Positions 38,421-49,994 of a DNA stretch of 64,000 nucleotides are shown here, one piece after another (within the stretch, counting starts at the first letter, position 1; each line of letters opens with the position of its first letter). A program made the position numbers and the translations under genes. This stretch comes from Campylorhamphus procurvoides (Eukaryota; Chordata; Aves; Passeriformes; Dendrocolaptidae): assembly GCA_013396655.1 (NCBI GenBank), contig WBMV01004262.1:124001-188000 (forward strand), read 5' to 3'. The notes below the pieces were generated by a model, which was not told the DNA's origin, did no database searches, and saw nothing but the letters and a program-made list of their open reading frames with translations.

Positions 38421-41400
38421 TCATTTCAGGTGACTGGCATTGCTGAGTGGTTAGTCCTGGAGGACTGCAGTGATGCTTCAAGGCAAGTCATCAGAGAGAG
38501 AGATGGGAAAGGAGAATATGAAGGAAAGAGAGAGAGAATGGATATGATGGCAACAGAGATGCTAAGTGAAAGGTGGGCTAATGTCTCACTGGTTGCAAGA
38601 AAAGAGGATACTGTGGCCTTATGGCACACTAAAGAATTTCATACAACTGTTTTGGCTCCATGCAGGTCTTATCAAGCCACACAGACTTACAGCTGTTTCA
38701 GTGAAAGTACTACTTTTCTTCCTCTCAGAGAAACAGGGCCTTCTCAGGTATGTCTGTATGAAGCAGCCCATAGTGTGTGTAAGGATTCCTGTGCAAGGAG
38801 CCTTCAGATAACAGGAATATCTATCTAGGGCAGCACGGAGAGACTGACTTGGACCTGGAAGCTGTGTTCCCATGTCAGAACACTATTACCCTCCTTGGGG
38901 AATATATTCTCGCTACTCTTTTTTAACCCTGTTTCCAGATCTCTTCATAGCACTGCCTTGGAGGATGAACCCAAACCTCTGCATTCTTACTGCAGCCCTT
39001 GAATTGTGTTTCTTGCAGTCTTTTCCCCGAAGTGTATACAGTATAGCCTAGCTTCCCACTGATCATGTGTTTTGCAATCTCGTTTACTGTTGAGAATCAT
39101 GTGCTGAGATGTTGACATCCATTGTGCTAGATTTGGATTTTCATAAAATCTGGGTAATACTAATCACATTGGTGGAATACCTCAGTCAACAATTAGATCA
39201 GACTGTGGACCATTCCAGAGTGGTTCTTAAAACAACAAAAATTGTTCCATGTTTGTAATACTACATCAGCATCAGTAAGTAAGCATGGCCTACAGCTCAT
39301 ATGATCCAAATAGCCTTTTTACGATTATCTCACATGTTAATGAAAAGTTCTGTCTTATTGTTCTCCCCATGCTTATTTTTCTCTTCCATAATTTCCATAC
39401 CATACATTGTGATTGTATCTTGAAGGGTTGATATTCTGCGCTGAGGCAGCCTCTAACCAGCAGACTGTGCTGAAGATGATTGCTCTTCCCAGGAGTTTGT
39501 CTCCAGCAGCCAGTCTTGAGACTCTTCTCTCTTTTCTTCCAGGTTCCTTTATCATTTGTAGTCTCATCATAAAGCTCATTATGGTATCAGAGTCCTGGGC
39601 AAATGTGTGGGTCCAAAGTATTTTTCCTGGAATTCTGTCCAATTAGTATGAATAGACAAATCAATCACCTGATTCTGTTACCAGGTAATCATTTTCTGTC
39701 ATAAAAATAAGATCTGTTTGAAATTCAAGGGGGCACTATGGCTGTATCTGGTACTTTTTGATTGAAGCTGTTGAGTACTCTGGGGCTGGCATGCCCAACA
39801 GCTTTTAGGTGGACAGTATAAAGGCTTTTATTTGATTAACAGTTTCCTCATTTCATTTGTGACTAATAATAGTGCTGTCTGGGAGGCATGTTAGATTCTA
39901 GCTGGAGAGTTACATTACTGCTACAAGACAACAGCAGTCTCCGCATTTTGTGGAGTCTTTTCTCCATATTTTGTGGTTCAGACTAGCTCCAGCAGCAGTG
40001 TCTTTGGCTTCACCATAGGCAAGATGCCCATCAGTCGACTTCTGACCTGAACCTAGGGAGACAGAAGGGATCTTCTGTCCAATTTTCTCTGAGAATCTGG
40101 CTCCTGGCTTTCAGCTACTGAGTCTGATGAATTATGCACCGCGGTTTTCTAATGCAGACTGCTGTTCCCCCAGGAGTGGAACAGAGACTACTCATTTAAC
40201 ATAGGATTTGAGATGTGGCTGAAAACCTGGGTCCCAGAGGAAGAAAGGCAGTACTCTATTCAACATGTCACTCAGCCTCTTCCCACATGCTGTATCGTTA
40301 CAGCATGAGCACTGTGGCTGCAGTCTTCAATTCCTCAGTAAAACAAGACCCAACCCTGCCGTGTGGCAGAGGAATGTCAATCTATTTTGATGTTAAGAAA
40401 CAAAAAGTAACGGATGAAAGAGCACGTAAAGATTTACAGTCTTGCTTTTAATTTACCTCAAGGTGCTGATTACTAGCAGTAATAAATCATCTTCTGTGGC
40501 CTGTCTGGACAGGGAACACCTGGGAAAGACAACCTTGATCTGCAGTGTGGCTGGGCAGGGTGGGAGGATGCCGTAGCCCTGCAGTAACCCTGCACATGGT
40601 TGCTTCCAGTCTGCTGCTGGAGGCATGAGGGATTTGGTGGTCCAGTTATCAGCAGACTCCTATCCCACAGTGACACAGATATAGTAATGACCTGATAGGG
40701 TGATCGCTGACCTTTGTGTTTAAAACACAGATACTGAAAAAATACAAAGCTGCAGACAGCCTGCAAAAGCTGTCTGCCTCCCAGAACAATGCTATTGCAC
40801 AATAACAATCCCATTTTGTTTAAAGCAAACAAACAAAAAATTCTAACCCCGTTACTCAATAACTCAGGGCAGTGCCAAATATTTTTGGGAAAAAAAATTT
40901 TAGGCTGTAGCAAAGGGACCTACCTAGATATTGCTTGTTTCTGTGGTTGCTCTGAGGGCCCATTTCTGATGTCTTCTGTATCCGTGACGGCATGCTGGCT
41001 GCTCAGTGGGGCCACACGACTATAAAATCAGCATGAGTCAGAGGAGAGAAAGGCTCTGAGTGATGACCATATTTCTCAGTACCAATCCAGAGCCCATTCT
41101 GGTGCTCAGTCTGGGAACTGTCTTCAAACACTGAGACTATTTGGATTCAGACATCCCTGTTCTCCTGTGGTCTGTTAAAGTATCACTCTCTGGAAATCAG
41201 TGATGCAGTTACCAGATCTGAAAGTTTCATCATGAGTCTCAGCCTTGCTGGGCTTCTGCCCTGCGATGCTGCAGAACTGCGTTATTTGAGTGAGCAGCTC
41301 AAGGGAAAGGAAAAGAAACCAAAGGCAGTGTTAGTGCTAAGATGAGCTTTTGTAGTGTTGGACACAATGCAAATATATTTAATAAACTATAAATTTTTTT

Positions 41401-41494
41401 TCTTCACATTTATGGGTCAGTTCTTTCACCCCTAGAAGTCAAAACAAGGACAGTTATTACCTTTGCTAGAGAGAGGAGTCTTCAAGCCATAACA
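38421..41494. other. Non-coding stretch
   Basis: No gene recognised. The longer open frames at 38430-38828 (plus, 132 codons) and 40473-40913 (minus, 146 codons) have no recognisable domain, no signal peptide and no clear splice sites, and they overlap open frames on the other strand. Confidence 0.5.
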
Positions 41495-41897
41495 TTTATT
41501 CAGGTTTTAATTTTAAACACAGTGTGGGGAAAGTGGGAAGCCAGTTCAGACTGGTGACCCTGTTTGATCCCTTACGGTAAGCAGCATAAGACAGACGCTT
41601 CTCAACAGAACCCAAACTTTCCCAAAGTGGAGGGTATCCAGCTTCATCACAAAATACCAATATTCCTTCTTCAAGCAACTTCTGGTAAGCTTTACCTCCT
41701 AGTGAGCCTCTGGAAGTGCACACTGATAATACACACAAAGTGACAAATCCACGATAGGCAATTTGACCAAGAAAATTGCCATGGGCTTGAATTCTCACAG
41801 AGTGACTATACATATATTGATTTGTAAGCTTTCTCACCTTAGCTATTTCCACTCCAGACCTTGGAGACTCCAAGAACACTTTTTTGCCGAGAACCAT
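41495..41897 (-). pseudogene. Coding-like segment ending at an AATAAA, gene unknown
   Basis: A minus-strand frame is open for 133 codons and ends LKLKPE-stop. Its TAA stop (41498-41496) lies inside an AATAAA poly-A signal (41500-41495), which would be a compact 3' end for a transcript. Stretches such as GGKAYQKLLEEGILVF and DEAGYPPLWESLGSVEKR look protein-like, but I recognise no family. It is in a different frame from the exon-like segment at 41939-42045, so if they belong together an intron or a frameshift separates them. It may be a degenerate gene remnant or a chance frame. Confidence 0.2.
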
Positions 41898-41938
41898 TTG
41901 AAAGCAGTGATAGATGCAGAGGGGATACCTGCCTTTTG

Positions 41939-42045
41939 ATTCACTTGCTCTTCAAAAGCTGTGCCACCAAATAAGCAGAATTTCAGCTGTTTCATTTCCT
42001 GCTTTGATATTACAGGCCAGTCTTTGGATCTTTCAATATAGTAAG
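41939..42045 (-). pseudogene. Exon-like segment (107 bp), gene unknown
   Basis: On the minus strand a good acceptor (CTCCTTTTCAG) precedes 42045 and a donor (GGCAG then GTATCC) follows 41939. The frame between reads YYIERSKDWPVISKQEMKQ, then LKFCLFGGTAFEEQVNQK, with no stop. The charge pattern is protein-like, but no family is recognised. It sits between the LTR candidate and the AATAAA-ending frame. It could be a true internal exon, a remnant or chance. Confidence 0.22.
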
Positions 42046-42217
42046 CTGAAAAGGAGACTTGAATGACATATCCATTCATTCACATAACCAAATATTTTTG
42101 AATTAGAAGCTATATTAAATGGAGCTATTAAAAACTGAAAGTGGTTTTCCTAGCGATGCTCACTATGGTAGCAGAATTTGAAAGACCTTTATAACTATGT
42201 ATTTTGAGAGATTGAAA
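42046..42217. other. Short spacer
   Basis: AT-rich DNA with no recognised feature. Confidence 0.4.
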
Positions 42218-43286
42218 TGTTAATGGTTAATGGCTCAAACAATAGGTCATTTGCAAAAGCAGTAGGTGCTTTTCTGTCGATGAGCAAGGTAACAGTTCAC
42301 GTGCTGAGGGTGTGAACACCAGAGGATGACCACCACAAGTTAATCTTTGTCTAGCAAGAAGCTTGCTTTTGAGCCAGATAAGGGAAGGGGCCAATTAGAA
42401 ACAGATCCTTGGAAGTGGGATAGTGCTTTTTATCATGCCAATGTCCCCGTTAGACAACTGGCTCAGTTGTAAACCCCTTCTCCACATCTGCAGAAGGTAT
42501 CAGGACATTCACATTATTCATCCTTTCTGATTGGGTGTAACTGGTTCAGTATCTCCCGGAGGAGATATTGGGACATTCACACGTAGGCCTAAAAGTATTC
42601 ATCCCTTCTGATTGGGCACAACTGGGTCAACTACATTGATGTGAGAGGCAGCCTCATCTCTTAGAAGGTATTAGAAACAATCTAAGCAACACACAGGCGC
42701 GAAGTCCCCCATCCAGCCTCATTTCTGTGGCCTTCCACCAAAGGACTGCAGGAACCACAGTGTTGCATCAGGCAGTGTAAAACTCCCCACCCCAGAGGAG
42801 GTACGAGGGTGTTTGCACCTGAATCTCTGCACGTTGAATTTTGTGTTTCATGGGCTTCCCCCTCCCCCCCGACAATCAAGACTTCGACCATCTCTTCAAC
42901 CAATCAAGTCTCATCACTGGCTTCACAGCTGGCGAAATCTTTCTACTCTTATAATTTCTTTTCTTTCTCTCTTTTTTCTCCTAACTTCTTCTCAAAATAT
43001 ATTGTAAGCCCAACTAAAAAAATGGCAGTCAGTGCCTTAGCAAGTGCCTTGTTGTGTCTGGATAAGTTGGCTAAGTTTAAGTTTGCTAAGTTAAAATTTA
43101 TGAAGTGCCTTACTTTGTCCGGATGTTGTTTTAAAGTTTGTGAAGTACCTTATTCTACCTTAATGTTCTAAAGTTTGCAAGTAAAAGTTGGTTATTGGAT
43201 GTCCTGAGAATTTTGTTGTTTCTCCCATGCACCACCCAGAGTGAATCAAAACGCTTTCCCCTAAACCCACCAGACTGGGACATAAC
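42218..43286 (+). mobile_element. Probable solo LTR of an endogenous retrovirus
   Basis: The block is richer in GC than its flanks and has LTR-like order on the plus strand. A TG-initial start (TGTTAATGG) is followed by a U3-like part with two copies of a GGACATTCAC...CTGATTGGG module (about 42503-42548 and 42571-42629). Then come a CCAAT box (42898-42906), a TATA-like CTTATAATT (42948-42956) next to a pyrimidine-rich stretch, an imperfect repeat array (43031-43175) and a CA end (GGGACATAACA). No gag, pol or env remnants flank it, hence solo. A target-site duplication could not be confirmed, so both ends are approximate. It resembles avian ERVL-type LTRs in size, but the family assignment is a guess. 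Confidence 0.5.
43031..43175 (+). repeat. Imperfect repeats of an AAGTGCCTT module inside the LTR
   Basis: AGTGCCTT or a close variant begins at about 43031, 43043, 43104 and 43144. Several copies are followed by TTGTGTCTGGAT- or TTTGTCCGGAT-like sequence and by AAGTTTGCTAAG-like sequence. Spacing is irregular, so this is diverged internal duplication. Confidence 0.6.
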
Positions 43287-43343
43287 ATATATACAAATAA
43301 ATCAACCAGAAATATATACAAATAAAACAACCAGAAATATATC
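43287..43343. repeat. 25-bp tandem repeat, about 2.3 copies
   Basis: Two 25-base units (43287-43311 and 43312-43336) differ at one position (T/A), and a partial third unit follows. The unit contains ATATATACAAATAAA and CAACCAGAA. It abuts the proposed LTR 3' end, so it may be the insertion target or a post-insertion expansion. Confidence 0.85.
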
Positions 43344-43790
43344 CATTTGACTGTCTATCCTACTTAAGCACACCAAACACTCTAATTCCCTAGGAAAGAG
43401 AGAATTTTTACTTACTTTTAAAGCAAAGATGAGGTTTTACGCATTTTTTTAATTATTTATGTTTTCTTCATCTTTTACCAAGTAAGAATTCTGGTGACAA
43501 TTTCTTCCCAGTAGGATATCTCTGTTCTGATGATGTGTCCTTAAAACGGAAAGGGAAGTCTTGCCACAAAACACTGGTAATAATAAAAAAGAAAAATACT
43601 TGGTACCCATTTGAGTTATGTTGATATATACAATTTGTAAGAATTTCGTAGTCTAAATATCCCAAAGAAAAAGCATTTTTGTGGTATTTCTATTGGAAGA
43701 AGTTCAGCAACAACTAATGTGGCAATATTTCTAGCTGCAATAGTGCAAGGAGGCATTTCGAGTTGGGATGGTAGAAATAACATGACTGAC
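43344..43790 (-). other. Minus-strand open segments of unknown nature
   Basis: Two overlapping minus-strand frames (one continuing from the exon-like segment at 43791-43992, one at 43468-43665) are open here but out of frame with each other. Neither shows a domain. If the 43791 donor is real, this part is intron. Confidence 0.2.
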
Positions 43791-43992
43791 CTCTTTGGCC
43801 TAAAAGGTCTTTCTGGCATTCTTTCTGTTGAAAAAACAGTAGGTGGGAACATTTTAATGGGAGATGTGGGAATTTCTCCATAGTCCACTTTCAGGACCAT
43901 AATCTTCCTTAAAATATAAATGGGTAAAAACTTCACTTTACAAACTTCTCTGCAGGGCAGTTCATTAACCTCAATATAAGCCACATCTTCCT
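43791..43992 (-). pseudogene. Exon-like segment (202 bp), faint Tudor-like motif
   Basis: On the minus strand a possible acceptor (CACTCCTTGGATAG) precedes 43992 and a weak donor (AAAGAG then GTCAGT) follows 43791. The frame is open and reads EEDVAYIEVNELPCREV, then KVKFLPIYILRKIMVLKVDYGE. The C-R-x-V...V-L-K-V-D-Y-G spacing recalls the strand pattern of Tudor domains, whose third strand often ends VDYG. This is a motif impression and not an alignment. The frame stays open past the donor to 43616. It may be a remnant of a diverged gene or chance. Confidence 0.2.
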
Positions 43993-44992
43993 CTATCCAA
44001 GGAGTGGGTTAAGTTTAACTGAGGTCTCTATATGCTTGCTATTTCCCATCAAAGGCACTCAAAGCGGATATGAAAATACTCAAGGACCCACTGTCAACAT
44101 CACAAAAACTGTAACAAAAATATTCAAGAAACCATCATCAATAATGTACAAAACCTATATAGAGTTATTTAGACCCATTTTAAAATGTTCTCAGCAACAT
44201 GTTTGAGCTGACCAGTCGTCCCCAGGACCGTATGTGCAATGACATTGTGCTGTGTCATCTTATGTCCAGCTAAGCATTAGATGTGTGAGTGTATAGATGA
44301 TCTTCTGAAAATTTGAGCCCTAATGTTAATCTGAACACATGGGGACTGTTCCAACAAATTAGTTCATCTTGCACCTCTTGTGGATAAACAATGTACTTCT
44401 TTTTCACCCACTCTGGTGTCCCCTCTGTATTGTTATGCTCTCCTGTCTTTCCTGTGCCTTGCTACAGTTTCTTTATGCCCTCCTGTGTGTGTAAAGAAGC
44501 CATACCAGCCTTTACAGCCACTGGGAATTCTCTAAGGACAATTGCTGGGTTGCCTTCTCTTCTCCAAGCCCTAGCTTTGAAGGCCAGCATCCACAGTGCC
44601 TACAACAAGGCTAGCTTTGGCAGCTTTGTTCAGAGGCTGGTTGCAGGCAATGTTCAAGACTCCTTTATGGCCCAAACACCCTTGGGAACTGGTTTAGCAA
44701 AGAGACATACTGAAGTAGGACCCACAGTTATGCATGTTAGCTCCCTCTGCTCTGTTGTAAATAGCAGAAACTCATTCATTCCTATGGATCTTAACAAGTG
44801 AGTCTGTAAGGAAGACAACTAAGCTGGTCAAAATCAACTAAAACTTGTTTGGTTTACAGGCTAAGCAAGGCTGTTCACAATCTCTATTTGTGGTGTTGTT
44901 CTAGGATTTAATAGCGCAAAATTTGTCAAAACAATTGTATTCAAGTTGTTATATGCAAACTCACAGAAGAATCAACACTGCTATAGAAACAG
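43993..44992. other. Non-coding stretch
   Basis: No feature recognised. The 136-codon plus-strand frame at 44391-44801 has no motif and no splice support. Confidence 0.5.
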
Positions 44993-45044
44993 TTGTTTGT
45001 TTTTTTGTTTGTTTGTTTGGGGTTTTTGTTTCTTTGTTTGTTTT
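44993..45044. repeat. G/T-rich low-complexity tract
   Basis: The plus strand is made of GTTT and T runs with a GGGG break. A shorter GTT/GGTTT tract follows at 45365-45396. Same class as 3280-3563. Confidence 0.7.
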
Positions 45045-47220
45045 AAATCGTTCAACTCAGGAACAATAATTTCTGTTTTAGGAATTAAATGTTTCGCATT
45101 TTACTAGAGGCAGCTCCTTCCACACGTAGTCTCCTTATTTGAAGTTATATATCTGGATCTTGCTTTCTACTTTGTATTGGTGGCTTTTAGGATGTGAGAG
45201 CTCAGTTTGTCTTTGCTATAGCCTCTTTACAGTGTTGGTCTTCAGCACATTGAGGCTAATGGTGAAGTTTCCATTGACAGAAATGGGGAAAGATCAGACT
45301 TTGACACAGAAAGATGTGCACACACGTACCCCCTCTCTCTTCATCTCTCATGGCTGAGGTGAATTTTTGTTGTTGTTGTTTTGGTTTGGTTTTTATCATA
45401 CTTTTTGAAGGTGTAATTTGTGCTGACACCTCTCAAGTTTATTTTCCACAAGCAGTATCAGTAAGTATAATTTACCAGTGCTTACAGTGTATTGTTTGGC
45501 TGTAAAACATTGATAATATAGTCTAAGCCTATGAGACAGTGAAAGCTTTGGTTGAATGCTAGTGAAAGGCTTACTGCGAGAAACTCCTTTGAAGGAAGGG
45601 CTGAAATGAAGAAAATGTAGTCATTTGATGGAAAATAAAAGGCAATAAGACATGGCTTTAATAGGCAAAATAGTAAAGGAAAGAAAACAAAAGGGATGTT
45701 TAACTATGGATGAGTCGGGTATTGCATTGGCGAGTGAATCAGAAAATCTGAAGAAGTTTTTCAAAAAAGCTCACATATTACGTAGGAATTTACCAGAATC
45801 TGCAGGATGTGTTTAAAAAAAACACGTGACAAGAGCCTGATTTTTGTGAGAGTAAATTAGATTCTGTGGCATTTTGTGTGACCAGAGAGAAGCATGATGA
45901 GATGCAAAGGTCAAAATGGCAGAGATTGGAGTAGATGCAGCAAAAGATTACCACGGTATGTGCAGCACAGTTGTGATTAAAATCAAGTATTCTGATTAAT
46001 TAGGTATTTCAGAAATATGAAAGAGCAATAAGCTTCTATGACAGTTTATTAAAAAGGAAGAAATAAAAAATATCTTAAGTATGGTAGTAATGGCTTGCCT
46101 GCTCAAAGATGGTCTGGAAAACAAAGGTGTATTTAGCAAACGGATGAACCCAACATAGTGAGCCTGTCTGTTTAGTATTCATTTAGAAATAGAATTACTT
46201 TAGCTTTCATATGTTTAAACAGCTGCCAAATGGAGAAAAAATGTTCTTTGGCAATAGCTATAAAGTGACAGGGGTCCTACAGCCCCTAACTTCTGGTGAA
46301 CAACCAAAACCAGTTGCCCAGCCCCCCAGAGAGGTGAAGTGGGAGAGACAGAGGTACTAACAGAGTATATAGGCCTGTATGCCCCTTGTCACCATCGGAT
46401 GGCTTGTTTTATTCATATGGCACAAACAGGATTCCATGAGTGCATGTGAGATACATCTGCTGACAGCAAGTGATTAGGAAAGATTCCCTATCCCATCTGA
46501 AAAGTATCTAAAGGATTAAACATGCTAACACCAGGTCTTCTAGTGTGGCTCTATTAGGGAAGTCTTTTGTTTGCTCAAGCTCAGTGTGTTGAGGGAGAAT
46601 ATCTTAAAGTAGCAGAATTGCTCCTTGCAAAGCTAGAAGAATGTTTCTGAGAATACCCACTGCACCTACTGTAAGTCACAAAATCTGACCTGGTTCCGTT
46701 TATACTTTCTGCATCTTAACTTTCTTTTTTCTTAGTCTAATTCAATTAAAGCCTACACTAAAACCAAGACACTGTGTATAAATACCTAGCTGATGACATT
46801 GGGTCATCTGGGCCTGAACAACATCACTATTAGAGATCTGCTAGGTGATTATGCTTTGGCAAATATGAATTGAAGCCTACCCTAGCACACTGGGCAGGAA
46901 GAGCTGAGACACAGGGCCAGCACTACTGAGGGCAGTTCTTTCCTAGGAGGTGATTAATGCAAACTCAGTCAAATGGAGTTAACAAGAATGATGAGTCTTT
47001 GCTATAGCACTTAGAGAAAAGCCACAGAAGATAAACTTTACATTGAACAGTGAGGACTCTCTTTCCATGTCAGTTGGCATATGCCACTCTAACTCCTGCA
47101 TCAGTAAATAACTTTTTTAATCAAAATATTTCGTGACATGACAAATTTCGGCCCAAACTTCTTAAAAAGTCAGCATTCCTTCCAAGTGCAGAGAGTGCCT
47201 CATGGTTTCCTTGCCCCTTT
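45045..47220. other. Non-coding stretch
   Basis: No gene or repeat family recognised. A GC-richer patch at about 46260-46440 is unassigned. Confidence 0.55.
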
Positions 47221-47268
47221 GAAATGGCATTTCTCTGATGCCATTTCTTCTCTGTGAAAGCAGAGAAG
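47221..47268. repeat. Two adjoining perfect hairpins
   Basis: GAAATGGCAT (47221-47230) pairs with ATGCCATTTC (47238-47247) over a seven-base loop. Sharing base 47247, CTTCTCTG (47247-47254) pairs with CAGAGAAG (47261-47268) over a six-base loop. Both arm pairs are perfect. The arms are too short for a microRNA precursor and there is no T tail for a pol III transcript, so no function is assigned. Confidence 0.75.
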
Positions 47269-49994
47269 AGAGAGTGGAAAACTCTTGAAGGGGGATGTGC
47301 AGTGATCACTCTTTGCTTGGGTCTAGATAATTTCTAAAATAATGTTCAAAACCTGACTGTAGAGTACAAATATTAGGGCATTTAGATTGAATGCCAGAAC
47401 TCAGTCTATGATAGCACTTAGCTTAATCTGTGCAAAATGCCAAGGCTCTCATTTTTTACAGTGCATGGAAACTGGGAAAAAATTCAGCCAGACTCAACTG
47501 CAGCAGGCTTGCTCACCTGAAATTAAGCCAGAAGTTAAAAGTTATTTGAATTTAACTTTCTGTACCTTAATTTTCACTTTGGACTGTAGCTGAGTGACTC
47601 AGTCATCACCAATTGAATGCTCTATGCAGTTCCTATCTATCTGACCACCTTCTTCTTTCAACAACTTTTCTATGACAAAGTTATTTTTCTGGAAAGTATT
47701 CACAAGTTTTAAAAAATAATTGCTATCCTTTAGCTTGTCCACAAAAATTTCCTGCAACTGTTTCTTCTTTCTAAAAGGATTTATTAGGAAAAAGATGTAA
47801 ATACTGTAGACAGACAGAAGTCTTTCCTTTTGCTGTTATTGTATTATCTTCTTGTAATTTAGATACCAGGATAATGGGTCTCAAGGGCATGGATATGCTA
47901 TTTAAGGGAATGTTAGTACAATTTTTAAGCTAATCAGATTGCTGAGTTACTGGAAGACAGCCTATCCTCTGTTGATTTACTTTTGTAGCACAGTTGTTGA
48001 GAAAATAACAGTGATGTATTCAGATAACTTCAGACAATCACTGCAAATCTGGCAATCTAGTTGTCAAAAGGACCTGATAAGCTTGTAATGAAATACCCTG
48101 GGGGCATCTGGAGAGACTGTCAAGGATGAGTGAAGAAGGGCTAAAGCTACTTGCCTCTCCCAAGCTTCCCTGGAGATGTGTTTTGGATAAGACTAAAGTA
48201 CTTTTGGATAAAACTGTCACTGGGAGGATGTTTCCCTTCACTTTACCCCGCTCAGACTGTGAAGATTACCTATGTCCTTTTTTCAAGGAAACTGTGTGGT
48301 CACCTTCTTAGCTATGGGTGTCAGCTCTAGCTGTGGGTGAGGGGACTTGCTTGCCTGGGGCGGGGGCTCCTCTTGGAGAGGCAACAAGTCTGTCTTGGTG
48401 GGGCTCCCACAAGCCTTCCAAACACCTCCAGATCCCTTGACCACCAGTGTTTCTAATCTCTGCACTTTCTGGAGGGAAAGGGAAGGATGTAACCTACCCA
48501 TCACCACTGCAGCACCAGCACTAAAAAATTCCTGGCATTTATGCCAGTTTTGGTGGTACAAAGTTAGGGTCATGGGAGTTTCCACCTGAAATTTGAAGGT
48601 CTATTAGTAGGCACTGGTAGTGAGCACTGCAACTTGTGGTGCTGATTCTCCCATCATTTTCTAATCTGATGTCTAGTAGTACATATTCAACTATAAATCT
48701 TCATGAAGGGTTTTTTATTTTTATTTTTTTTTTTATTTCCTATGAATTTTCGTCACACTAATGATATGGCCCAAGATGATTTGTACTAAGTAAAGAATAA
48801 ACTATAATGAGTTATCTTGCAACTTAGAAGTGAGAGGTTTTGTATTGAAAAATTGACAGACTGACAAAATTTCTTCCAAACTCTTTTGGCCAGTTTAACA
48901 ATTTTTTTAGTTTAACACATTTCTTCCCTCAAGCACAAACACCAAAAGTCTTTGAGTGTTTTTCCTGGTGTGATGTATTCTTGACAGCTGTGCTCAGGGA
49001 AGCTAGAAAGCAGTAGAATTGCACTATTAGACTCTCTCAAGGGTTTTGCATCTATTTTCATTTCATTTTACTAATTCATGACAGTTTCAATAATGTACTG
49101 AGTCCCATCAAAATAACATTGGAGACCTGGGGAAAAAACCCCATAGATTTGAGTTCCATCAATGATTGCATACACAGTTTTAAAACTTCTTTCAAGTGAT
49201 GATATAGACAGTAATGCACTGTGCTAATTTGATATGTCGCCACATGACAAAATGTAGCAATCAGCATTTAGAAATTTTAACCACACAGAGAATTCTCCAT
49301 CACTTTCAAAAATAATTTTCTTCTTTCAGTGAGAACTTTAAGGAAACAACCATATCCTGAGGGTTTTCTTTAATATGAAGATATTTTGATGGTCTACATA
49401 CAATTCTTTCCTTTCAATTATTTTTGAAATAATAAGTACCTTTAAAAAGCTCCTCTCCATAACATTAATACAGTGTCATGTGCACATGTTATTCAACCAG
49501 ATAACAGATAGTAAAAGAGAACTTTTCCTCAACTCTAACCTTATAAAACAGCAAGTGTGGAAATACTATTTTTCATTAGGACTAAACACTGAAATAAAAT
49601 TATTTAGTTTAGTATGTGTGGTGGGATCAGGTTATGATTAGATGTAACTAATAAATTTTACAACTTTTTTTTATTAGGACATATCTAAGAGGTCTCAGAA
49701 GACAGCAAATGTTAAAAAGTCAATTTTCCAATCAGTTTTCCACAGAAAGCAGAAATATAATTTGGGTCTCTGCAGTCTTCTTGGTGAATGCTGAGAAGAT
49801 AACTACTAAAAATAAAGTTTTAATAAGTGGTAAGATAAAAAAAATATATACACATAGAAACGTTTTATATTGTTTTATGAAGTTTTTGTAAAGAAAGAAT
49901 TTTTTATCTCTGTAGTATATACTTTTAAAGGCTTTTTATTTACAAAACTCACATTAAAAGCACTTAACTCATTAAATGCCTGAATTATAGGATC
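47269..49994. other. Non-coding stretch
   Basis: No gene recognised. A GC-richer patch at about 48320-48520 gives overlapping chance open frames on both strands. An A/T homopolymer-rich part lies at 48709-48738. Confidence 0.55.

Noticed and set aside
38430..38828. Plus-strand 132-codon open frame as a gene
   Set aside because: No domain, no splice sites, overlap with open frames in other frames and strands, and an R/E/M-rich start from purine-rich DNA.
40473..40913. Minus-strand 146-codon open frame as a gene
   Set aside because: No recognisable motif. Composition changes along its length with the underlying GC content, and no splice or promoter support was seen.
44391..44801. Plus-strand 136-codon open frame as a gene
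   Set aside because: No family motif or exon boundaries. Its hydrophobic start comes from a T/C-rich stretch.
47221..47268. MicroRNA precursor
   Set aside because: Stems of 8-10 bp are far shorter than a pre-miRNA stem.
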